A DNA stretch of 5,627 bases, from NCBI GenBank assembly GCA_050115555.1, contig JASFQI010000331.1, positions 1 through 5,627 of the forward strand. The letters run 5' to 3'. The stretch comes from JASFQI01 sp050115555 (GTDB lineage: Bacteria > Desulfobacterota > DSM-4660 > Desulfatiglandales > HGW-15). Under the pieces are notes generated by a model that was not told the origin of the DNA, did not search any database, and worked only from the letters and a program-made list of their open reading frames with translations. The position numbers and the translations under genes were made by a program. Of this stretch, positions 1-5,618 are shown one piece after another. Positions within the stretch are counted from its first letter, which is position 1. Each line of letters begins with the position of its first letter.

Positions 1-1
1 A

Positions 2-331
2 GTGGTGGCAAGCGCCCTGATGGACGCGGGCATGGAAGTGGTCTACACGGGATTGAGACAGACCCCCGAGCAGATCGTGAAGGCCGCCGTTCAGGAAGAC
101 GTGGACGTGATTGCCATGAGCATTCTTTCCGGGGCGCACGATTACCTGTTTCCCCGCGTCATGGATCTCCTCAGGGAACGCGGTGCAGAGGACATCCTCG
201 TGCTGGGCGGAGGAATCATTCCGGATGAAGACATACCGGCCCTCAAGCAGTGCGGCATTGCCGCGGTTTTCGGTCCCGGCACGTCGACCGGAGACATCAT
301 CCAGTACATTCAGGAGCACGTGAAGCGGTGA
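2..331 (+). CDS. Methylmalonyl-CoA mutase, C-terminal cobalamin-binding domain (5' end outside window)
   Basis: The visible 109 residues are the end of a B12-binding Rossmann-like domain of the methylmalonyl-CoA mutase type, which helps interconvert (R)-methylmalonyl-CoA and succinyl-CoA in the cytoplasm, as in propionate metabolism. Seen in the sequence: a start matching the helix that follows the DxHxxG motif (VVASALMDAGMEV), the SxL motif (Ser40-Ile-Leu42 of the visible part), the glycine-rich GGG turn (69-71), and the closing FGPGTSTGDII segment (90-100) typical of this family. The DxHxxG motif with the cobalt-ligating His must lie just left of base 1, so the GTG at base 2 is an internal Val, not the start. 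It cannot be decided whether this is a separate small B12 subunit or the tail of a fused large mutase. Related B12-dependent acyl-CoA mutases (for example isobutyryl-CoA mutase) share the fold. The gene ends with TGA at 329-331; no terminator hairpin with a T-run follows. Confidence 0.9.
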   Translation: MVASALMDAGMEVVYTGLRQTPEQIVKAAVQEDVDVIAMSILSGAHDYLFPRVMDLLRERGAEDILVLGGGIIPDEDIPALKQCGIAAVFGPGTSTGDIIQYIQEHVKR

Positions 332-366
332 GGCGGAGACGCTCGTTTTTCCTGCGAAGGCCGTTT

Positions 367-393
367 TATGGTTCCGCCCTTTCGTGCCGATAG
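367..393 (+). promoter_or_regulatory. Candidate sigma-28 (FliA-type) promoter
   Basis: TATGGTTC at 367-374, an 11-base spacer, then GCCGATAG at 386-393. Against the enterobacterial FliA consensus TAAAGTTT-N11-GCCGATAA this matches 5 of 8 in the -35 element and 7 of 8 in the -10 element, with the exact spacing. Transcription would start near 400-405, about 40 bases before the ATG at 446. It is the only promoter-like element I found in the gap, and the downstream gene encodes a CheY-type receiver, which fits a motility regulon. This is a consensus match only, not proof of use. Confidence 0.42.
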
Positions 394-445
394 ACCTTTT
401 TAGATCCCCACGCGCACCTCTCATCAGGCATACAGGGTCGATTCC

Positions 446-1597
446 ATGATTGAACTTCACGCAATGACCGTTCTGATCGTTGACGACTCCATGAGCATGT
501 GCCAGTCCGTCAGCGGCATGATGAAGGTGGTCGGCTTGGGCAAGCGCTTTCTTTACGCCAACAACGGAAAGGAGGCACTGGATATCCTGAGCCGGGAGCC
601 TGTCGACCTGATGCTGCTGGACTACAACATGCCTGTGATGACCGGGGCGGAGGTCCTGGCCCAGATCCGCATGGACCGGAAACTGCGTGATCTGCCGGTG
701 ATTATGGTCACAGCAGAGGCCTATCAGGAATATGTGGCAGAGGTCGGAGAGTCGGAGATCGACGCGTACATCCTCAAGCCGCTGACCGTGAAGGTGCTTC
801 AGGACAAGATCTCTCTCGTGGTGGACAAGGCAAACCATCCTCCCCCCATGATCCGCCATCTGAAAACGGCAAGGGAGCTCGAGGACGCAGGGGACCTGGA
901 GGGGGCGATTCGTGAGGCCCAGTTGGCTGTACGCGAAAATCCAAAGGCCACACGGCCTATCCGCGAGCTAGGCTACTTCTACTTCAGGCAGGGGGCGATG
1001 GAGGCCGCGGAGAAGTTCCTGCTCAAGGCCGCGGAGCGAAACCGTTTGGACGTCTTCGCCTTTCATTACCTGGGAGAGCTTTATCTCCAGAAAAACGATA
1101 TCGACAAGGCCTCGCTTTACCTGGAAAAGGCCATGAGGATCAGCCCGCGCCAGCTGGACCGCGGGATCCGTTTCGGCAAGGTGTTGGTCCGGAAGGGAAT
1201 GCTGGAGCGGGCGGAGAAAGTGTTCAGCCGGGTTTTCGAGCTCCCTTCGGCCACCCCCGAGCTTCGAGAGGAGGTCGCTGATTTTTGCCTGGACAACGGA
1301 GCCACGGATTACGCAGTGTCACTGCTCGAGGCTCTGGCCGAGGAATTCCCTAAACGCATGTCTCTGCTTTTCAAGCTGGGTCGTATTCTGACTGAAAAGA
1401 GTGAGTACGTTCGGGCCACTACATTCCTCAATCAGGCTGCGCAACTGGATGAGATGAATATCCAGGTGCGTCTCGAGCTCGCCCGGGTGTACCTGGCCAT
1501 GAAAAAGCCGCTCCTGGCTGAAAAACCTTTGATTCAAATCCTGGAGGTCGACCGGGGCCACGAGGAGGCCAGGGAGCTTCTCAAGGCGTGTACGTAG
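446..1597 (+). CDS. Response regulator: CheY-like receiver with seven C-terminal TPR repeats
   Basis: A 383-residue cytoplasmic protein. The receiver spans about residues 7-128: acidic pair Asp13-Asp14, phospho-acceptor Asp59 (LMLLDYNMP), switch Thr89 (MVTA) and Lys111 (ILKP), all in place, so it should be phosphorylatable. A short linker (HPPP at 131-134) leads to seven TPR units in strict 34-residue register at 135-372. Each has Ala at TPR position 20 (154, 188, 222, 256, 290, 324, 358) and Leu-Gly or an equivalent at positions 7-8. Residues 373-383 would be the capping helix. No DNA-binding, enzymatic or membrane segment is present, so output is probably through a TPR-bound partner. ATG 446 is preferred because AGGG lies at 434-437; the internal ATG at 464 would also give a full receiver but has no ribosome site. 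The partner kinase follows 22 bases downstream. The domain calls are firm; the role is unknown. Confidence 0.93.
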   Translation: MIELHAMTVLIVDDSMSMCQSVSGMMKVVGLGKRFLYANNGKEALDILSREPVDLMLLDYNMPVMTGAEVLAQIRMDRKLRDLPVIMVTAEAYQEYVAEVGESEIDAYILKPLTVKVLQDKISLVVDKANHPPPMIRHLKTARELEDAGDLEGAIREAQLAVRENPKATRPIRELGYFYFRQGAMEAAEKFLLKAAERNRLDVFAFHYLGELYLQKNDIDKASLYLEKAMRISPRQLDRGIRFGKVLVRKGMLERAEKVFSRVFELPSATPELREEVADFCLDNGATDYAVSLLEALAEEFPKRMSLLFKLGRILTEKSEYVRATTFLNQAAQLDEMNIQVRLELARVYLAMKKPLLAEKPLIQILEVDRGHEEARELLKACT

Positions 1598-1619
1598 GGA
1601 TGAGGGGGGTAATCTGTCC

Positions 1620-2879
1620 ATGGACAAGAACCCGCGATTGGCGAAGGTCCTTCTCGCCGTCAATGAGGTGTCCAACGACTCGGCGCTGGGCTTTGAGCAG
1701 AAGCTTCACCAAATCCTCGAGATGATCACTCAGGCGCTCGGGGTTCGAAGCGCTTCCCTGATGATGAAAAAGGGGCGGAAGCGGCTGGAGGTCGTGGCCT
1801 CGACGAATCCCGACCTTGTGGGAATCCACCAGGACATGGATGAGGAGCGCCCTTCGTCCTGGGTTGCGCGGACAGGGGAACTCCTGTACGTGGACGATGC
1901 CGACCGAAATGAGCGGTTTCGCTCCAGGTTCGGGCACTACCGCAGAAGCGCGTTTCTCCTCGTCCCAGTCAAAGGCCAGGGACGGGTGAGCGGAGTCATC
2001 AGCGTTACGGACAAGATTGAGGACGATGCCTTCACCCCGGAGGAGCAGGAGATCCTCATACAGCTCGCCGGCCAGGTCATACATGCGCTCGAGAATCAAC
2101 GCCTCGCCGAGGATCTTCGAAAAAAACGCAGGGTTCTCCTGAAACGAAACCGCCAGCTACAAAAACTGGAGAGCCTCAAGACGGACCTCTTCCGCATGCT
2201 GATTCACGATCTCAAGGGGCCCATCTCGGAGCTCATGGCCAATCTGGACATCCTTTCCTACACGGCCTCGGATGAAAACCGGGGGTATGTGGAAACGGCC
2301 AAGACCAGCTGCGACACCCTGTACAGCATGGTGTCCAATCTTCTGGACATCGCCCGCCTGGAGGAGGGGAAGCTGACCCTTGTTCTTGAAACCATGGCCC
2401 CCCAGGACCTGCTTCGGGAGGCCATGGCCCGCGTGTACTGGACTATAGAGCAGAGATCGCTTCACTTCGAGGAGCACTTCCCTTCAGATGCGGACTCGAT
2501 TCCTTTTACGGGGGATCGCGGGATTCTTCTTCGGGTGCTTCAGAACCTTTTGACGAATGCCGCGAGCTACTCTTCGGAGGGAGATGCAATCGGCCTGGGG
2601 TTCGACTATCCCCGTCCAGGGGAGATCCGGTTCCATGTGGAGGACAGCGGGCCGGGCATTCCTCCGGAGCATCAGGAAACCATTTTCGACAAGTATACCC
2701 AGCTGGAGAAGAAAGGCGACGGAAGGATTTATACCACCGGCCTCGGCTTGACGTTCTGCAAGCTGGCGGTGGAGGCCCACCGGGGGTTCATTCGCGTGGA
2801 AAGCGACGGCCGCCGCGGAAGCCGGTTTGTTTTCTCCCTGCCCCTGCAAAAAGGAAAGAGACTGCGAAGGCCGGATTAG
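1620..2879 (+). CDS. GAF-domain sensor histidine kinase (soluble)
   Basis: A 419-residue ATP-dependent autokinase with no signal peptide or membrane segment, so it should sense a cytoplasmic cue. Domains in order: GAF about 25-155; a charged coiled-coil linker about 156-190; HisKA with phospho-accepting His196 in IHDLKGP; HATPase_c about 290-412 with N box Asn309 and Asn313 (NLLTNA), G1 box EDSGPGIP (341-348), F box IFDKYTQ (355-361) and G2 box TTGLGLTFCK (372-381). All catalytic motifs look intact. The residue four after His196 is Gly, where phosphatase-competent HisKA kinases usually have Thr or Asn. A G-rich ribosome site (GAGGGGGG, 1602-1609) precedes the ATG. The gene starts 22 bases after the receiver-TPR gene, so co-transcription and phosphotransfer to that receiver are the natural inference. 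The GAF ligand cannot be predicted. The protein ends in a basic tail (KGKRLRRPD). Confidence 0.94.
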   Translation: MDKNPRLAKVLLAVNEVSNDSALGFEQKLHQILEMITQALGVRSASLMMKKGRKRLEVVASTNPDLVGIHQDMDEERPSSWVARTGELLYVDDADRNERFRSRFGHYRRSAFLLVPVKGQGRVSGVISVTDKIEDDAFTPEEQEILIQLAGQVIHALENQRLAEDLRKKRRVLLKRNRQLQKLESLKTDLFRMLIHDLKGPISELMANLDILSYTASDENRGYVETAKTSCDTLYSMVSNLLDIARLEEGKLTLVLETMAPQDLLREAMARVYWTIEQRSLHFEEHFPSDADSIPFTGDRGILLRVLQNLLTNAASYSSEGDAIGLGFDYPRPGEIRFHVEDSGPGIPPEHQETIFDKYTQLEKKGDGRIYTTGLGLTFCKLAVEAHRGFIRVESDGRRGSRFVFSLPLQKGKRLRRPD

Positions 2880-3049
2880 GCCCTGTTCCATCCCCGCCGG
2901 GCAGCGTATTCCACTCGCAAAAAGCCTTTGTTGTTCGTAGCGCTTTCTCCTCCCGCTTTTCAGCGGTTCGGCGGGGACTGGCCAGGGGGTCCACCACGGA
3001 CAAGCCCGGCGAAGACGAGGCCCTTCCGCAATGTCGCGATCCCTCCTTC

Positions 3050-3096
3050 ACACCCCTACGCCCATAAAACCTGTGTAGGTGTAAGTGTCGGTGAAA
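3050..3096. repeat. Small inverted repeat overlapping a degenerate hexamer tandem
   Basis: ACACCCCTAC (3050-3059) and GTAGGTGT (3075-3082) can pair over 8 bp with one bulged base, around a 15-base loop. The right arm lies inside four hexamers in tandem at 3073-3096: GTGTAG, GTGTAA, GTGTCG, GTGAAA. There is no T-run, so it is not a terminator. Role unknown; chance is possible. Confidence 0.35.
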
Positions 3097-3187
3097 GGGA
3101 GACCATTCCAAGGCGAAGCGCGGAGGGTTTCCGCACGCAAGACAGTCAAAGTGCAATAGAAAACGAGCGCTCGCGCAGGCGGTTTTT

Positions 3188-3214
3188 TCGGCTCACCGTG
3201 AAGCCGAGGCGGCT
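3188..3214. repeat. Overlapping, mutually exclusive short hairpins
   Basis: TCGGCT (3188-3193) pairs with AGCCGA (3202-3207) across an 8-base loop. The same AGCCG (3202-3206) can instead pair with CGGCT (3210-3214) across a 3-base loop. The T6 run lies upstream (3183-3188), so on the plus strand this is not an intrinsic terminator; on the minus strand the hairpin is followed by A's. No gene follows on the plus strand that an attenuator would control. Function unknown. Confidence 0.3.
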
Positions 3215-3316
3215 CGTGGCTGAGGAGGCGTTCCTCTCCGAGCGACCTGGCGGTAGGCCTTCGTGATGGGAAGGGGTGATCTCTATTGAACTCCGCGGCT
3301 GGAGGCGGCAAGGGAC

Positions 3317-3351
3317 AAAAAAAAAGAGCTCGGGGCTTCGACCCCGGGCTC
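3317..3351 (-). terminator. Intrinsic terminator of the chemoreceptor gene
   Basis: Read on the minus strand, GAGCCCGGGG (3351-3342), a six-base loop TCGAAG, then CCCCGAGCTC (3335-3326) form a 10-bp GC-rich stem with a single C-A mismatch, directly followed by nine T's (3325-3317). It begins 13 bases after the chemoreceptor stop codon. Stem, loop and T-tract all fit a rho-independent terminator. The plus strand has A's before the stem and no T-run after it, so it should act in one direction only. Confidence 0.93.
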
Positions 3352-3364
3352 ATTCTCGGTTTCG

Positions 3365-5269
3365 CTAGAAGTCCTGGAACTCGTCTTCCAGGGGGATGAC
3401 CTGCTCGGGAAGGACTTCTGCGCTGCGTTTCCCTTGCGCGGTATTCTGTGGAAGCGCGTGACTCGTCGGCGAGACCCCGGGCGAGCTTCCCCGAGGACGT
3501 TTAGACGGGTTATCTGTGAAAGCGTTATTTGCGGCTTCGTCCGCTGAGAACGCCTGCCCTGCTGTATAAGCCTTTCGGCCTTCGGTGAGTTCCACAAGTT
3601 CATGAACCACGTGTTTCATTTCCCGGGCCTGCGCGTTCATCTCCTCGGAAGCGCTTGCGGATTCCTCCGCATTGGCCGCATTCTGCTGGGTCACCTTATC
3701 CATCTCGGCCACGGCCTTGCTGATCTGATCAATACCGCGCGCCTGCTCATCGGATGCTGAGGCGACCTCACTGATGAGCTTTCCGACTCTCTCAGCAATA
3801 CCCGTATTGGAGTCCAGGGCGGTGACCACCTGGACGTTGAGCTCAGCAGCCTCCTTGATCTGTCCGTTCGAGGTGTGGATGAGGTCAGACGTGTTCTTGG
3901 CCGCTTCGGCCGCGCGCAGGGCCAGATTTCGGACTTCATCGGCCACCACGGCGAATCCCGCCCCGGCCTCCCCCGCGCGTGCCGCCTCGACCGCAGCATT
4001 CAAGGCAAGGAGGTTCGTCTGAAAGGCAATCTCATCGATGGTTTTGATGATCTTGGCGGTCTCATCGCTGTTGGCCACAGTCTTTTCAATCGCCTTTTTC
4101 ATCTTTTCCATTCGTTCGTTGATGGTCTGGAAGTTGGGCGCCGCCTCCTCCCCCATGATGCGGTTCGTTTCCTGGGCATTCTCGGCATTTTGACGCGTCA
4201 TGGAGGAAATCTCCTCGAGGGAGGAGGACGTCTCCTCCACGGATGCCGCCTGCTCCGACGCACCTTCGGCCAGGGACTGGCTCGAAGCGGAGACCTGATC
4301 CGAGGCAGACGAGATCTGGTCGGAGGCCTCTGAGAGGTTACGTATGATACGCTGGAGGGTCTTTGAGAGGGATCGTGCCAGAACGAGGCTCAGCCCGATC
4401 CCGAGAAGGCTCGTGAGCACGAGCACGGCCACAATCACCTGGAAGTACCCCTTCACACGCTCGATAAAAGACTGGCTCGCATCTGTCTCCACCTGCCGGA
4501 TCTGCGCCATGGCCGTTTCCAGGTTCTGGAATACGCGATCCTCCAGGGCGTTGGCCTGCTGGACGTTATCAATATAGGACAGCACGAGCTCCTGCACGCG
4601 CAGGTTCGCCTTTTGTGCTTCCTTGGGCATGCCCGCGAAGGGTGTGTCGGACAGCCTCTTGATATCATTCGCCGTGTTGGCCACGAGCTGGTCCAGGAAG
4701 GAGAGAAGGGAATCCTTGGCATCGAGACCTTCTTTGAGGCGGTCGAAGAGGAGGCGCAGCTCGTAGTTGGACGTCGTGTTCACGCTGGCACCTATGATCA
4801 CGAGCCGTTCGAGCTTGGTCACGTCATAGCGTAACTCGGGATCGGCCAGTTTCTGGCTGACCTGCTCGATGTAGCCGTTCGACTGGGCAATGGATTGGAC
4901 CGTGAGCTCCTGGATTTCGGTTTCGATGGCAGTGTTTTCTCCCCGAAGGTCATGGATGCTTCGAAGATCATTCCACACACCCTCCACATCCACGTCCAGG
5001 CCTTCGGTCCCCGTGTGCTGCAGCAGGGGCTGGAAAGCGCTTTCAAGCTCGGAAAAATCCGTTCGCGATGCCAGATAATCCTTGGCGGAAAGAGCAGCCG
5101 CGCGGGTGGCTTCGGCCAGGGTGCTCGTTTTCTCCTGTGTCTCCGAGAGATTGCGAATCAGGGAGGTATAGCTGAAGAAGAAAAAAATGACGGTCCCCAG
5201 CAATACGAGGTAGAACATGTTCAGTCCGTAAAGCTTGTGTTTTAGGCTGGTCCTTGACAGTTCGGCCAT
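3365..5269 (-). CDS. Methyl-accepting chemotaxis protein (transmembrane chemoreceptor)
   Basis: A 634-residue inner-membrane receptor expected to control CheA kinase through CheW. Order: TM1 about 15-35; a periplasmic sensor about 36-273, predicted mostly helical and without Cys; TM2 about 274-298; a short HAMP-like stretch; then the cytoplasmic coiled-coil hairpin. The signalling tip is the conserved block from DEIAFQTNLLALNAAVEAAR through RAGEAGAGFAVVADEVR (412-447). Two stretches fit the methylation consensus exactly: AASVEETSSS (341-350; Glu345, Glu346) and AANAEESASA (531-540; Glu535, Glu536). A Pro/Ser-rich flexible tail (about 561-634) ends in EFQDF, which fits the x-aromatic-x-x-aromatic CheR-tether motif. 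The start is fixed by AAGGAGG six bases upstream of the ATG. The gene is monocistronic as far as visible, convergent with the two-component pair, with its own terminator and a sigma-54 type promoter candidate. Ligand unknown; a four-helix or helical bimodular sensor is possible but unproven. Confidence 0.96.
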   Translation of the reverse strand: MAELSRTSLKHKLYGLNMFYLVLLGTVIFFFFSYTSLIRNLSETQEKTSTLAEATRAAALSAKDYLASRTDFSELESAFQPLLQHTGTEGLDVDVEGVWNDLRSIHDLRGENTAIETEIQELTVQSIAQSNGYIEQVSQKLADPELRYDVTKLERLVIIGASVNTTSNYELRLLFDRLKEGLDAKDSLLSFLDQLVANTANDIKRLSDTPFAGMPKEAQKANLRVQELVLSYIDNVQQANALEDRVFQNLETAMAQIRQVETDASQSFIERVKGYFQVIVAVLVLTSLLGIGLSLVLARSLSKTLQRIIRNLSEASDQISSASDQVSASSQSLAEGASEQAASVEETSSSLEEISSMTRQNAENAQETNRIMGEEAAPNFQTINERMEKMKKAIEKTVANSDETAKIIKTIDEIAFQTNLLALNAAVEAARAGEAGAGFAVVADEVRNLALRAAEAAKNTSDLIHTSNGQIKEAAELNVQVVTALDSNTGIAERVGKLISEVASASDEQARGIDQISKAVAEMDKVTQQNAANAEESASASEEMNAQAREMKHVVHELVELTEGRKAYTAGQAFSADEAANNAFTDNPSKRPRGSSPGVSPTSHALPQNTAQGKRSAEVLPEQVIPLEDEFQDF

Positions 5270-5275
5270 TCTGCC

Positions 5276-5282
5276 CCTCCTT
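5276..5282 (-). promoter_or_regulatory. Strong Shine-Dalgarno site of the chemoreceptor gene
   Basis: On the minus strand AAGGAGG lies six bases before the ATG at 5269-5267. This near-perfect anti-16S match at ideal spacing fixes the start and suggests efficient translation. Confidence 0.9.
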
Positions 5283-5360
5283 TTTTCATTCCTTATGTCG
5301 ACTGGTTACCCTGAGTGACGGGCTGTCGAGAGATCGAGAGCGTATTCACGGGGTTGGAGA

Positions 5361-5378
5361 ATGCAGTATTCATACCAA
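5361..5378 (-). promoter_or_regulatory. Candidate sigma-54 (RpoN) -24/-12 promoter
   Basis: On the minus strand TTGGTATGAATACTGCAT carries the invariant GG (-24) and GC (-12) with exactly ten bases between them. Against TGGCACG-N4-TTGCA it matches 5 of 7 and 4 of 5. Transcription would start near 5351, giving a leader of about 80 bases before the ATG at 5269. Sigma-54 drives many flagellar and chemotaxis genes in related bacteria, and the position is right, but no activator site is proven. A poor sigma-70 alternative (TTGAAT, a 14-base spacer, TATGCT) lies just upstream. Confidence 0.5.
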
Positions 5379-5564
5379 CTTCACGAGTACCTCCAGCATA
5401 CCCTTTTTTGTCATATTCAAGTGCGATATTCTTTGGAGGCTTCCTGCGGCTTGGAAAAGAGGATTCAGGGCAGGCACCGTCGGAATCTAGACACCATCTG
5501 CGAGGAAGGCTTGCCGAAGATTCGCGGTCCGGGAAGGATATGCCCAAAAAAGGGAGCGAAATAG

Positions 5565-5618
5565 AAAGAGCACGCGGGATGGGGAGTGAGAGTTTTCCAC
5601 ACATCCCGGGTGCTCTTT
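5565..5618. terminator. Long hairpin at the right edge, probable terminator of a neighbouring gene
   Basis: AAAGAGCACGCGGGATG (5565-5581) and CATCCCGGGTGCTCTTT (5602-5618) pair at 16 of 17 positions around a 20-base loop. On the minus strand the stem ends in TTT and is followed by CTATTTCG, a fair T-rich tail. On the plus strand only the three stem T's are present before GAGGG. The likeliest reading is a terminator for a minus-strand gene beyond base 5627, possibly partly bidirectional. Because the loop is long and the T-tract interrupted, a dispersed inverted-repeat element remains possible. Confidence 0.55.

Larger units (their letters stand above)
2880..3316. other. Intergenic stretch without a convincing gene
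   Basis: This lies between the convergent kinase and chemoreceptor genes. Open frames of about 100-120 codons exist on both strands, but they overlap each other, are rich in Arg, Pro and Ser, lack ribosome sites and resemble no family I know, so I read them as chance frames in GC-rich DNA. I found no clear plus-strand terminator after the kinase: the hairpins present lack a following T-run, and the T-run at 3183-3188 lacks a good stem before it. I see no tRNA or other recognisable RNA. Two small inverted-repeat clusters are listed separately. Confidence 0.6.

Noticed and set aside
332..381. GGCGGA (332-337) and TCCGCC (373-378) as a terminator stem after the mutase gene
   Set aside because: Only six base pairs around a loop of about 35 bases, and no T-run follows.
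464..1597. Alternative start of the receiver-TPR gene at ATG 464
   Set aside because: It would give a complete receiver, but no ribosome site precedes it, whereas ATG 446 has AGGG at a suitable distance.
353..2874. Shared CTGCGAAGGCCG at 353-364 and 2863-2874 as a direct repeat flanking the two-component genes
   Set aside because: Only 12 bases, one copy lies in coding sequence, and no integrase, att-like or other transfer sign accompanies it; chance is simpler.
3164..3188. Possible plus-strand terminator: CGAGCGCTCG palindrome followed by GCAGGCGG and T6
   Set aside because: The palindrome has no loop, and the bases just before the T-run find no upstream partner longer than 3 bp.
2928..3266. 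Open frame of 112 codons on the plus strand after the kinase gene
   Set aside because: No ribosome site, Arg/Pro-rich composition, no recognisable family, and overlapped by equally long frames on the minus strand.
3048..3353. Open frame of 101 codons on the minus strand downstream of the chemoreceptor
   Set aside because: It starts inside the chemoreceptor terminator and encodes a low-complexity Arg/Pro/Thr-rich sequence with no family resemblance.
5253..5258. TTGACA match on the plus strand
   Set aside because: It lies inside the chemoreceptor coding region on the opposite strand, with no good -10 element and no plus-strand gene downstream.
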